Shown piece after piece: positions 8,143-16,940 of a DNA stretch of 37,764 nucleotides (position 1 is its first letter; each line of letters opens with the position of its first letter). The notes under the pieces are model-generated. The model saw only the letters and a program-made list of their open reading frames with translations. It did not search any database and was not told the DNA's origin. A program made the translations under genes and the position numbers. The DNA comes from Bacteroidota bacterium. Lineage in GTDB: Bacteria > Bacteroidota > Bacteroidia > Cytophagales > Cyclobacteriaceae. Location of the stretch: NCBI GenBank assembly GCA_018266435.1, contig JAFEAL010000007.1, positions 1 to 37,764 on the forward strand, in the 5' to 3' direction.

Positions 8143-9426
8143 ATGGAAATTACAGTCTTCATCGAAGCCGATAGCCGGTTTAGTCATGAACTAAGGTATG
8201 TGCTAACCATTTTCGCGCAGAATAAAGGCGTGAATTTTCGTTTTGTTTCTTCGCCAGATCAGGCAGACCTCTCATTTGGCACAACCACATCCTACGATTA
8301 TATTGTCGCAGAAAATTTTTATTCCCTCATCGGGCAATCTCAATTCTCATTTAAAAATCATTTTACGTCTGATTGCTTGATCCGAACCAAGTCAGGGCAA
8401 ATTGATTACTTGTCTTCCGCATTTTATATGCTGAACAGTTTGCAAGAATATGAAAGCATCGATTTGGATGAAGTGCATCGGTTTAAATATTCAGCCAGCT
8501 ATCAATACCAATTTGGCAACGTGCAGGAAAACCTGGTGCAACAATGCTTTGACAATTTGTGCAGCCACCCAAAACTAAGTTCACTCAAGAAAGCAAGCCG
8601 GCCTTCGGCCATTTTCTTGTCGCACGATATTGATTCCATTCACGGCAGTTTATATCAAGATGGATTCTACCTCCTGAAAAAAGGCAAGCCTCACCTGATT
8701 TTCAAGTTACTATTGAACGAACTTCTGCAACGCCCCGATTGGTACACATTTGATAGAATTATGAAAATAGAAGATGAATATACTTTCAAATCCACTTTTT
8801 TCTGGCTGGTAAACCAAGGGCGCCTCTCCAAACGAGAAGTAAATGCCGATTACTCCATTACAAATCAGCGAATACGATCGGCCATTCAATCGGCTGCAAC
8901 AAAGGGATGGCATAACGGAATTCACAAAAGTATTTCGAAGGAAAGTCTGACCAGCGAAATTGCTAAATCGGGCCTCACTCCTTCTGCCAACCGCAACCAT
9001 TATTTAAAATTCAACCTGCCGTCACATTACAACGAAATAGAAAAGTCGGGGTTAAAAATGGATGCCAGCCTGGGTTTTGCCGAAGCCTATGGTTTTAGAA
9101 ACAGCTATAGCCTGCCCTTCACTCCTTTCGACTTAAAAAATAAAAAACCATATTCATTTGTAGAGGTTCCGCTAACCATTATGGACACTACGCTTTACCG
9201 TTACCAAAAAAAAGAAGTAAATAGTGTGGCCAACGAGTTGATCGAATTTCTTGAGAAGAATAAATTCAATGCGGTAATCTCACTGCTGTGGCACAACAAC
9301 TATTTCACCGAATACAAGTTTCATGGTTACTTGCCGTTGTACAAAAAATTATTGGCGTATTTTTACGAAAATAACTGGCGAAGTCTGCAACCTGACGAAA
9401 TCATTGCCCTTTATTCGCTTAACTAA
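8143..9426 (+). CDS. DUF7033/polysaccharide deacetylase family protein
   Basis: A 427-residue protein with an N-terminal region of about 130 residues of the type found before deacetylase domains in Bacteroidota glycan clusters (DUF7033-like), then a divergent CE4 domain. FLSHDIDSIHG replaces the usual TFDDGP but keeps the metal Asp, and WHNGIHKS supplies an H-x3-H pair. Later, MDASLGFAEAYGFRNSY and LLWHNNYF match the family's late motifs including a His. It may deacetylate a lipid-linked or surface sugar. The reading frame is open from 8053, inside ruvC, but ATG 8143, 2 bp after the ruvC stop, gives the natural N-terminus. No signal peptide, so probably cytoplasmic. Confidence 0.8.
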   Translation: MEITVFIEADSRFSHELRYVLTIFAQNKGVNFRFVSSPDQADLSFGTTTSYDYIVAENFYSLIGQSQFSFKNHFTSDCLIRTKSGQIDYLSSAFYMLNSLQEYESIDLDEVHRFKYSASYQYQFGNVQENLVQQCFDNLCSHPKLSSLKKASRPSAIFLSHDIDSIHGSLYQDGFYLLKKGKPHLIFKLLLNELLQRPDWYTFDRIMKIEDEYTFKSTFFWLVNQGRLSKREVNADYSITNQRIRSAIQSAATKGWHNGIHKSISKESLTSEIAKSGLTPSANRNHYLKFNLPSHYNEIEKSGLKMDASLGFAEAYGFRNSYSLPFTPFDLKNKKPYSFVEVPLTIMDTTLYRYQKKEVNSVANELIEFLEKNKFNAVISLLWHNNYFTEYKFHGYLPLYKKLLAYFYENNWRSLQPDEIIALYSLN

Positions 9427-9441
9427 TTTTTTGATCAACAG

Positions 9442-10014
9442 ATGTCTTTCCTGAAATCAATGGTTCGTAAATTCAATTATGCCGTTTGGCAACGGGTTTA
9501 CTCCAATGAAATTATCTGCTTGTTTGAAATGAAACAACCGCGTGAAATTACAGTTGAAGGGCTAACCATTAAGCCGGTAACGACTCAGAATCTGGGCGAT
9601 GCTCAATCTTTTCAGAGCCAATTTCAACTGCGCCAATTTCAGCGCCTGATGAACGAAGGAAACATTGGGTTTTATGGCTACTTAGATAAGGTATGTATTC
9701 ACCGATCATGGGTAATCACCGGGCCGGCACAAGCTAAGCTACATCCCCTGTTTTCAAAAAAAATTACTGAAAAAGAATCCTTCATTCACTACTGTGAAAC
9801 AGCACCGCAGGCCAGGGGCAAAAACATGTTCACGGCCGTGCTCAGCCACATCGGCCGGCAGTTTGCCGGTAATAAAATCCTGATCAGTGCCGATCAACTC
9901 AATAGAAGTTCCATTCGAAGTATAAAAAAAAGTGGATTCATTGAACATGAACGTATCCATTTAATCATTTTCTTTGGAATTAGGTTGGTGAAAAAACTAC
10001 CCTTTGAAGCATAA
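9442..10014 (+). CDS. GNAT-like N-acetyltransferase
   Basis: A 190-residue protein. The C-terminal half has the features of a GNAT fold: TAPQARGKNMFTAVLSHIGR resembles the acetyl-CoA loop (R/Q-x-x-G-x-A equivalent QARGKN) and helix, followed by ISADQLNRSSIRSIKKSGF, the typical N-x-x-S-x-x-x-x-x-K-x-G-F ending in which a side chain contacts CoA. The first 70 residues are unassigned. It sits 15 bp after the deacetylase and its stop abuts the next start, so it likely modifies an amino sugar or a glycan intermediate; the substrate is inferred only from context. Confidence 0.7.
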   Translation: MSFLKSMVRKFNYAVWQRVYSNEIICLFEMKQPREITVEGLTIKPVTTQNLGDAQSFQSQFQLRQFQRLMNEGNIGFYGYLDKVCIHRSWVITGPAQAKLHPLFSKKITEKESFIHYCETAPQARGKNMFTAVLSHIGRQFAGNKILISADQLNRSSIRSIKKSGFIEHERIHLIIFFGIRLVKKLPFEA

Positions 10015-10965
10015 ATGGAATTAACCAATAAAAACCGTTACCGGATATTTTGTCAACACGAAAACGTACCGTTGTTTCAAAACGATTGGTGGCTGGATGC
10101 CGTGTGCGGAACAGACTGGGACGTGGCACTGGTGGTGCATGATGAGAAGGTGATAGCCGCACTTCCCTACCGGATTGAAAAGAAAGGATGGTTTCGTTTG
10201 TTGAACATGCCCAAGCTAACCGGTTTTCTTGGGCCTGTCATCTGCCACCCTTCCAATCAAAAATATGCTACGCACTTGAGTTTTGAAATGGAGGTAATGG
10301 AAAACCTCATTGGGCAACTTCCTTCATTTTCATTCTTCAGGCAGAATTTTCATTACCCGGTTACCAATTGGCTTCCATTTTACTGGAAGAGGTTTGAGCA
10401 AACCACCCGCTACACCTACATATTGAAGCTGGACGACCTGAAACAAGTTTTTGATGAATTGAAAAGCAGCGTGCGTGGAAAAATAAGAAAAGCCGGTGAA
10501 TTGGTTTCGGTAGTTGACTGTCATTCCATTGAAGCGTTTTACTCACTCTTCTGCAAAACGTTCGAGCGGCAGAAATTAAAACCACCCGTCACGCTTTCTT
10601 ATTTAAAAAAAGTGGACGAGGTGCTTTCGCAACGCAACCAGCGAAAAATTTTCGTGGCAACCGATAATGAAGGAAGAAATCATTCAGCCTTATATTTAAG
10701 TTGGGACCACGAGTCGGCCTATGTACACCTGGTTGGTGAAGACCCCGCCCTGCGCAACAGCGGAGCCGGTATGTTGCTGATCTGGAAAGCCATCGAGTTT
10801 ACCAAAAATGAATTGAAGCTATCTACTTTCGATTTTCTCGGAAGCATGATTGAATCGGTAGAGCCGGTAAGGCGATCGTTTGGCGCAAAACAGATCCCTT
10901 ATTTTCAAGTGCGCAAAACAAATTCATTTTTGCTAAAAATTATTTTTAGAATTTTGTCACGTTAG
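10015..10965 (+). CDS. FemAB/BioF2-like GNAT acyltransferase
   Basis: A 316-residue protein with the two-lobed GNAT architecture of the FemAB-like/CelD family (Acetyltransf_6). The N-terminal lobe includes NDWWLDAV and LPKLTGF-type residues (NMPKLTGFLGPVI), and the C-terminal lobe includes RGKIRKA, FVATDNEG, LVGEDPALRNSGAGMLLIW and TFDFLGSM, which is the typical acceptor/CoA region with a Gly-Ala-Gly turn. Members transfer acyl or aminoacyl groups in polysaccharide biosynthesis; donor and acceptor are unknown here. ATG 10015 follows the previous TAA with no gap. A 99-bp spacer to the next gene follows. Confidence 0.78.
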   Translation: MELTNKNRYRIFCQHENVPLFQNDWWLDAVCGTDWDVALVVHDEKVIAALPYRIEKKGWFRLLNMPKLTGFLGPVICHPSNQKYATHLSFEMEVMENLIGQLPSFSFFRQNFHYPVTNWLPFYWKRFEQTTRYTYILKLDDLKQVFDELKSSVRGKIRKAGELVSVVDCHSIEAFYSLFCKTFERQKLKPPVTLSYLKKVDEVLSQRNQRKIFVATDNEGRNHSALYLSWDHESAYVHLVGEDPALRNSGAGMLLIWKAIEFTKNELKLSTFDFLGSMIESVEPVRRSFGAKQIPYFQVRKTNSFLLKIIFRILSR

Positions 10966-11064
10966 TAATAAGGTTGAAAAAACTGAAGTAACTAATGTGT
11001 ATTTCAACTTGTCACCAAGAAGTTTGCCCTTAAAGAATAAATATTTTCATCTTGTTCATTTGCC

Positions 11065-12195
11065 ATGACTTCACGAAATATACTACTCATCTCCTTCAGT
11101 AATTTAAAAACCGATGCGCGGGTAAAGCGTCACCTGAATTTTTTGCGCAATGCGGGCCACCACGTAACGCTGGCTTGCCATGATTCCGAACCGTATGACG
11201 ATGTAAAGTTGATCAGGGTAAGTCCTCTTCGCCTCAATCTCGTTAAAAAAATTATCTCAAGTGCGCTGCTCATTTCAAGGCTATATTCATTGGCATACCG
11301 TTATTTGTACGGACAAAAGCTGATGTTTAATCAACCTTTTGATGTGATATTGGCCAATGACATCGAAGCACTACCCCTGGCATTTGAACTGAAGGGCACA
11401 GCCAAAATTGTTTTTGATGCTCACGAATATGCCCCGCGCCACTTTGAAGACAAACTGATGTGGCGAATCTTTTTTCAGGGATTCAATCAATACCTCTGCA
11501 AAAAATACATCCCTAAAGTGGACAGCATGATCACCATAGGGCAAGGCATTGCCAACGAATACGAAAAAAATTATGGAGTGAAACCAGTAGTGATCACCAA
11601 CGCGTCTCCGTACTATGACATTGAACCAAAGAAAACAGACCCAGCCAAAATCAAATTAGTTCATCAGGGCATTGCCACTCCTTCGCGCAAGTTGGAGTTA
11701 ATGTTTGACATGATGAAGCATTTAGACAACCGGTTTACACTCGATCTATTGTTGGTCAAACCCACACACCGGTCAAACATTCTCTATTTAGAAAAACTGA
11801 AAGCCCTGGCAAAATCCGATAGCCGCATTGGTTTTCCTGAACCGGTGCCGGCAAGGCAATTGATCAATTTACTCAATCAATACGATCTTGGCGTAACCTT
11901 AATACCTCCTGTAAATTTTAATTACGCCAACACCTTGCCTAACAAATTTTTTGAATGCATTCAGGCTAGAATAGGCCAAGCCATTGGCCCAATTCCTGAA
12001 ATGAAAAAAATTACCGAGTACTATAAGCTGGGTGTTGTTTCTGAAGATTTCAACCCCGAAAATCTGGCGAAGAAAATAATGCAACTTGCCCCAGAACAAG
12101 TTGATGAGTTTAAGAATAACTGCAGTGCGGCAGCATTAGCATTTAATGCCGCTAAAAACGAAACATTGTTAAACGAAATCATTGGTAATTTGTGA
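11065..12195 (+). CDS. GT4-like glycosyltransferase
   Basis: A 376-residue GT-B enzyme. The N-terminal domain has ILLISFSNLKTDARVKRHLNFL with a Gly-His (AGHHVTL) as in GT4 acceptors, and FDAHEYAPRHFED in the middle. The second domain contains VHQGIATPSRKLE (donor-binding strand), RIGFPEPVPARQLINLL and LPNKFFECIQA with a Glu at the expected nucleotide-ribose position. It likely adds a hexose to a lipid-linked glycan; donor unknown. ATG 11065 is preceded by a 99-bp gap that contains no perfect -7 box (TTCATTTG at 11055-11062 has one mismatch). Its TGA overlaps the GTG of the next gene. Confidence 0.82.
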   Translation: MTSRNILLISFSNLKTDARVKRHLNFLRNAGHHVTLACHDSEPYDDVKLIRVSPLRLNLVKKIISSALLISRLYSLAYRYLYGQKLMFNQPFDVILANDIEALPLAFELKGTAKIVFDAHEYAPRHFEDKLMWRIFFQGFNQYLCKKYIPKVDSMITIGQGIANEYEKNYGVKPVVITNASPYYDIEPKKTDPAKIKLVHQGIATPSRKLELMFDMMKHLDNRFTLDLLLVKPTHRSNILYLEKLKALAKSDSRIGFPEPVPARQLINLLNQYDLGVTLIPPVNFNYANTLPNKFFECIQARIGQAIGPIPEMKKITEYYKLGVVSEDFNPENLAKKIMQLAPEQVDEFKNNCSAAALAFNAAKNETLLNEIIGNL

Positions 12196-13442
12196 CCGTT
12201 AAGAACTTAATACTCCTCACTCACCACTTTCCGTTCGGTACAGGAGAACCGTTTTTGGAAAGCGAAGTACCCTGGTTGGCGCAGCGGTTTAACAGTGTAG
12301 TGGTCATTGCCAAAGATGTTAACTCAACCAACTGCCGCTATAGTGCCCCAAATTTTTATACCGAAAGAATCAATCCTCAAAGCAACATTTTAGAGAAGAT
12401 TAAGTCACTCGGGTTGTTTGTATCAAAAGGTATGAACGTGATAAACTGTTTGTCTGATGAGTTGATCTATTTAAAATCGAGAAACAAGAAATTAACCTTT
12501 TCCATCTTGCGCAAAATGATCCACGATCTTTTTAAAGCGCTGATCATGGCCGGGAAAATAGAAGACACCATCCGGCACCGGCAACTTTCTGGAGAGATTG
12601 TTTTTTATTCGTACTGGTTTACCTCATCGGCATTGGCCATCAGCCTTGTTTCAATAAAAGGTATATCGGCAAAACGTGTTACCCGTGCTCATGGCGGAGA
12701 CTTGTACCCGGAGCTGCACCCAGATCATTACCTTTCATTCAGGCAAGTTGCGGCCCAATCGTTGGATAAAATTTATCCGGCTTCTGAGACAGGCGCAATG
12801 GTATTAAAAGATCTGGTCGATGCCTCGCTTCATCATAAAATTGAAGTATCAAGATTGGGTACCACCCAACCTTCGCACAGGCCGGCAGGCCGGCTGAAAG
12901 ATTCGTTTGTACTAGTCAGTGTTTCTTCGCTAAACCGGTACAAGCGCGTGCACCTGATCATCGAAGCTCTCGGTCAAATCAAAAACGTTTCCATCCATTG
13001 GATACACTTTGGCGATGGCGTATTAAAGGAAGAGATAGAAATTTTAGCCAAACAAAAACTCAACCCGTCTGCGTATGACTTTCGCGGGCGTGTTTCAAAC
13101 CGGGAGATTTTTAATTTCTACGAAAATAATTACGTTGACCTGTTCATCAATGTGAGTTCAACAGAAGGCATACCGGTATCGATTATGGAAGCCCAATCGT
13201 TTGGCATCCCTTGTGTGGCCACCCATGTGGGAGCCAACAGCGAAATTGTTTCCAACCAGACAGGACGTCTGGTTTCACCCAAGGGCGATCCAAAAGAAAT
13301 AGCCGATGCCATCGTTAGCCTGCTCACACTTCAGGCTGTTGAAAAAAATAAATTGCGCCAGTCTGTGCTGGATAACTGGGCTGACCATTACGATAGTTCA
13401 AAAAATTACGCTAATTTTTCAACCAATCTTTTAAACCTGTAA
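12192..13442 (+). CDS. GT4 family glycosyltransferase
   Basis: A 416-residue GT-B enzyme. The acceptor domain begins LILLTHHFPFGTGEPFLESE and includes THAHGGDLYPE-like residues (TRAHGGDLYPE). The donor domain has SVSSLNRYKRVHLI and the GT4 E-x7-E signature in EGIPVSIME followed by GIPCVATHVGANSEIV, so catalysis and UDP/GDP-sugar binding should be intact. The start is a GTG at 12192 sharing four bases (GTGA) with the stop of the previous glycosyltransferase, which implies coupled translation. Sugar specificity cannot be read from sequence. Confidence 0.87.
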   Translation: MTVKNLILLTHHFPFGTGEPFLESEVPWLAQRFNSVVVIAKDVNSTNCRYSAPNFYTERINPQSNILEKIKSLGLFVSKGMNVINCLSDELIYLKSRNKKLTFSILRKMIHDLFKALIMAGKIEDTIRHRQLSGEIVFYSYWFTSSALAISLVSIKGISAKRVTRAHGGDLYPELHPDHYLSFRQVAAQSLDKIYPASETGAMVLKDLVDASLHHKIEVSRLGTTQPSHRPAGRLKDSFVLVSVSSLNRYKRVHLIIEALGQIKNVSIHWIHFGDGVLKEEIEILAKQKLNPSAYDFRGRVSNREIFNFYENNYVDLFINVSSTEGIPVSIMEAQSFGIPCVATHVGANSEIVSNQTGRLVSPKGDPKEIADAIVSLLTLQAVEKNKLRQSVLDNWADHYDSSKNYANFSTNLLNL

Positions 13443-13445
13443 CCT

Positions 13446-14183
13446 TTGAAATTAGATCAACAAACTTTAGCCTACCTGCGGGGTGAGAAATTTTCAAATG
13501 CCTTGCCCATTCGTTATTCCTATTATGAGCCGATTCCTGATCGCGTTAAACTGATCACCGAACTTACCCAAGGCAAAAAGGTAATCCACTTAGGTTGCTT
13601 AGATCATCTTCCGCTCATAGAGCAAAAAGTAAAAGCCGGTAAGTGGCTTCATCAGGAACTAACCCGCCACACTCAAAAATGCCTGGGTATTGATATCGAA
13701 AAAGATACGCTGGCCTTTGTGCAAGAAAAATACGGTATCAACAACATTCTGCTGCACGACATAACGGGCGAGCCGATACAGGAAGTAATTTCAGAAAAAT
13801 GGGATTATGCCGTACTGGGTGAATTACTGGAACACATTGATAACCCCGTGCATTATTTGAGCGAGATCAGAAAAAAATACAGTTCATCCATTGCTAAGAT
13901 TATGATTACCGTACCCAACCTGATGAACCTGCGGCTGCTTGGCTTTGCGGCTCAATCCATGGAAGTGATTAATTCCGATCACCGGTATTGGTTTACTCCT
14001 TATACCCTTGCCAAAGTCATGCACCATGCCGGTATTGAATTAGACGAAATGTATTTCTCCAACCGCATCAAACTATCCGTACCCGGGCTGATCAGAAAAA
14101 AAATTATTACTGCCTTTGGGGGTAAGCCCAAATACGGATTTCAATACTCGTCTTCAATCGTGGCTATCGGGAAACTGAATTGA
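13446..14183 (+). CDS. Class I SAM-dependent methyltransferase
   Basis: A 245-residue protein. Motif I is VIHLGCLDH (a slightly degenerate GxGxG loop), the acidic residue binding SAM ribose is in GIDIEKD, and WDYAVLGELLEHI with an Asn-Pro (DNPVHYL) resembles the post-I motif of sugar and phenol O-methyltransferases. It may methylate a glycan built by the adjacent glycosyltransferases. The start is a TTG at 13446, three bases after the previous TAA; no ATG exists near the N-terminus. It is the last plus-strand gene of the run and converges on the flippase gene with a 12-bp gap. Confidence 0.75.
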   Translation: MKLDQQTLAYLRGEKFSNALPIRYSYYEPIPDRVKLITELTQGKKVIHLGCLDHLPLIEQKVKAGKWLHQELTRHTQKCLGIDIEKDTLAFVQEKYGINNILLHDITGEPIQEVISEKWDYAVLGELLEHIDNPVHYLSEIRKKYSSSIAKIMITVPNLMNLRLLGFAAQSMEVINSDHRYWFTPYTLAKVMHHAGIELDEMYFSNRIKLSVPGLIRKKIITAFGGKPKYGFQYSSSIVAIGKLN

Positions 14184-14195
14184 TCGGGTTAAACC

Positions 14196-15650
14196 TTATT
14201 TTATTACTTCGTTGAGTTTCATTTTTTTTAACTCAGCACGATAGGCCCACCCCAGCATACCTGCGGCCAACAACAAGTAGAACCCGTGAACAGAAAGCGG
14301 GTGGGTTGTTCCGAGTATTAATTCAAGCGATAAGATTGCAGCCGTCATTGCCAGTGGAATAACCACTAGTTTAACAGCATTAAATTGCATAGTGAATTTA
14401 TTTTTTATACCCAGGTATAGCGTAATTATTTCCACTATGTTGCCGATCCAGGTGGCGATGATCAATCCCATAATTCCGTAGCGCGGAATTAAAACAACCA
14501 TGGAAGAAATTTTTGCCGCTACAATCAACAGGTAGTATAGTGGCAATGGTTTTTGATACTTGAGTGCCGCGTACGGCATCACCACATAAAAACGCATCGA
14601 GCGCAACAGATAGGTGATTGCTAAGTACGGAATCCATTCCATAGCCCCCAGGTATTTTGATTTGCCTAAATAGGTAATAAGTACTTGCAAAATAATCGGG
14701 AAAAAGAAAATGCAAACCGTAACCATCATAAGGGTAACGGCCGTAAGACCATTGTAGTAGCGGTTTATCTCGATTGTGCTCTTTTTATCTTTTTGCAGGG
14801 CAATCATGCCCAACACCTTCGGGTAAAATGAATTGTAAAATCCGCTCAACGCAAACTCAATCACCGATAAACATTTTGCCGCAAAATCATAAATCCCAAC
14901 CTGATTCAGCGGCATAAAAAAAGCCATCAGCATGCGGTCATAAAACCCGTTGAACCATTGCATAACCTGATACAACAAAGCCGGATGGTTAAACCCAAGC
15001 GTAGAGCGAATCAACGCAAAATCAAAAAAGAAACCGTTGCTGCCATACACACTGATCAATACCCACAAACCCGTAGCCGCCATGGCGGCCAGTTTTCCAC
15101 CGATGGGCCCCAAAAGGCTATCAGGAAACCAGTGAAGGCCAACAACGGTAAGTAGGGCTGTAAGGGAAAATGAAAATAAATTCTGCCCAAGAAACGATGT
15201 TGCTTTTTCCTGTGTTTGCAAAAAACTGCTGTTCACTTTTACCACTGCCTGAAAAATTCCCGACAACAGTGATAAAATTCCATAAGGGTAAAAGGAAATA
15301 TTTTGTTCAGGAAATACCAGTTGAAAAATATAGCCTCCTGACAGAGCCAGCAACAAACCCATGATCAAGCCCACGACTAATACAAATGAAAACGAAGAGC
15401 TGATGTACCGGTTTACCGTTGGTTGATCATTTTTAAATTCATGGTAGTAGGTGTAAACGGCCGTATCAAAACTGTACGTTACAAAAATCTGAACCAGCAA
15501 AGCGAATGTGGTGTAGATGGATAGTACGCCCAGCGTAGCGGGTGTCAGGTAATTAACATAAAATGGAAGCAAAATCACCGCGCTGGCCAAATTCAACGAG
15601 CCGGCCACCGTGTAGATAAACGAGTTTTTGATGAATCGTTTGGAGATCAA
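14196..15650 (-). CDS. Wzx-like polysaccharide flippase (MOP superfamily)
   Basis: A 484-residue integral membrane protein with about 12-14 hydrophobic segments over its whole length. The N-terminal pattern FIKNSFIYTVAGSLN with a hydrophobic first helix, and repeated aromatic, proline-rich helices, match the polysaccharide biosynthesis/oligosaccharide flippase family. It probably moves lipid-linked oligosaccharide across the inner membrane for the glycans made by nearby transferases. The only possible start is TTG 15650: the preceding in-frame codon pair is a sense codon then the TAA of the upstream glycosyltransferase. So the two genes are three bases apart and probably coupled. Confidence 0.86.
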   Translation of the reverse strand: MISKRFIKNSFIYTVAGSLNLASAVILLPFYVNYLTPATLGVLSIYTTFALLVQIFVTYSFDTAVYTYYHEFKNDQPTVNRYISSSFSFVLVVGLIMGLLLALSGGYIFQLVFPEQNISFYPYGILSLLSGIFQAVVKVNSSFLQTQEKATSFLGQNLFSFSLTALLTVVGLHWFPDSLLGPIGGKLAAMAATGLWVLISVYGSNGFFFDFALIRSTLGFNHPALLYQVMQWFNGFYDRMLMAFFMPLNQVGIYDFAAKCLSVIEFALSGFYNSFYPKVLGMIALQKDKKSTIEINRYYNGLTAVTLMMVTVCIFFFPIILQVLITYLGKSKYLGAMEWIPYLAITYLLRSMRFYVVMPYAALKYQKPLPLYYLLIVAAKISSMVVLIPRYGIMGLIIATWIGNIVEIITLYLGIKNKFTMQFNAVKLVVIPLAMTAAILSLELILGTTHPLSVHGFYLLLAAGMLGWAYRAELKKMKLNEVIK

Positions 15651-15653
15651 GGA

Positions 15654-16940
15654 TTATGATTTAGTCATTTCGTTTAACAAAAAACTAACCTGCCGGGCCA
15701 ATGCCCCGTGCGAGTATTCGTAAACTGAACCCGGAGAAGCACTTAATTGCCCTTGTCTAAACAACATAAACAGATGAGCTATGTGTTTTTTTAACTCCTC
15801 TTTTTCTTCAAAGGAAAACATTTTTCCTGCTCCGGTTTCTGAAATAATTTTAGCGGCATCGCCCTCCACCGGCCCGAAGGCTAAAATCGGCCGTTGGGCG
15901 CCCAGGTATTCAAACAGTTTTCCGGTCAACACAAATTGAGTTCGCACATCAACTCCTAATAGCAACACCGCTGCTCCTTTCATCTGCCGGGTAGCTTCTG
16001 TGTGCGGTTGAAATGGAATAATCGCTACGTTATCGGCCAAACCGTTTTGTTGAATAGATTGCAGCACTCCCGGGGCAATGTTGCCCATGACTTTTATTTT
16101 TAACAGGCCAGAAAATGTTTCGTTTTCTTTTTTCAGTTCGGCCAATACGCTCCATAAATTAACCGGGTTTATGCGATCAAAAAAAGAGCCGATGTACATC
16201 AATGAAAAATAGTGATCAAGTGGAGTTGCTTGTACAAAATCTTCTTCATCGTATCCGTTGGTAACCACAGTCACCTCTCTTCTGCGTTTTTGTTCAAATT
16301 CTTCTTTCATCCGTTTTCCAACTACGATAACCCGGTCAGCATTTTGCAGCACTTCACGCTCCAACCTGTGGTGCTTTTTGTCAGCCCATGAAGTCAGCAA
16401 CAAATCGTGATAATAATCCATGGTCGTCCACGGATCGCGGAAGTCAGCCAGCCAGGGCAAGTTTAGTTTCTGTTTGAGTTTCATCGCGATAAGGTGTACC
16501 GAATGAGGGGGTCCGGTGGATATGACGGCATCTACCGGGTTGGTTGTTAGGTATTCACTCAAAAAACGAACCGAAGGTTTGATCCAAAACATTCGCGCAT
16601 CGGGAATAAAAAAATTGCTGCGAATCCAAGTGGCTATTTTTCCTACCAACGATTTTTTCTTTTGACTGATTTCATCGGTGTTGATTCCATCTTTCTTTTT
16701 AGAAATCAGTTGATAAAAATAATGTGGCTCCCAAATAGGACGTTTGATTACGGTGATTTCCGGAGAAACATCTTTTACCATTGACTCATCCAGTTGCTGG
16801 TAATGGCCGTTGCTCACCGTGTAGATAACCGGGGTCCACCCCTGGCGCAAAAGGTATTTGCTCAACTTCACCCATCGCTGCACGGCTATGCCACCGGCCG
16901 GTGGCCAATAGTAAGTAATGATCAAAATTTTCTTCGACAT
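15654..16940 (-). CDS. GT4-like glycosyltransferase
   Basis: A 428-residue GT-B enzyme. The N-terminus TYYWPPAGGIAVQRWVKLSKYL is the glycine-rich acceptor loop of a common Bacteroidota GT4 group. GPPHSVHLIAMKL and DFRDPWT follow in the linker region. The donor half contains YIGSFFDRINP and KLFEYLGAQRPILAFGPVEGD, where a Glu and Gly-rich stretch should bind the nucleotide sugar. Cytoplasmic, no membrane segment; substrate unknown. ATG 16940 directly abuts the stop of udk and its own stop is three bases before the flippase start, so udk, this gene and the flippase form a compact transcript. Confidence 0.84.
   Translation of the reverse strand: MSKKILIITYYWPPAGGIAVQRWVKLSKYLLRQGWTPVIYTVSNGHYQQLDESMVKDVSPEITVIKRPIWEPHYFYQLISKKKDGINTDEISQKKKSLVGKIATWIRSNFFIPDARMFWIKPSVRFLSEYLTTNPVDAVISTGPPHSVHLIAMKLKQKLNLPWLADFRDPWTTMDYYHDLLLTSWADKKHHRLEREVLQNADRVIVVGKRMKEEFEQKRRREVTVVTNGYDEEDFVQATPLDHYFSLMYIGSFFDRINPVNLWSVLAELKKENETFSGLLKIKVMGNIAPGVLQSIQQNGLADNVAIIPFQPHTEATRQMKGAAVLLLGVDVRTQFVLTGKLFEYLGAQRPILAFGPVEGDAAKIISETGAGKMFSFEEKEELKKHIAHLFMLFRQGQLSASPGSVYEYSHGALARQVSFLLNEMTKS

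Noticed and set aside
11055-11062. TTCATTTG as the promoter of the GT4 gene at 11065
   Set aside because: It has one mismatch and ends 2 nt before the ATG, leaving too little room for a transcription start before the start codon.
12881-12894. GCCGGCAGGCCGGC palindrome in a glycosyltransferase gene
   Set aside because: It encodes a normal, short RPAGRL stretch between the two domains with no extra residues obvious, so I treat it as ordinary codon usage rather than an inserted element.
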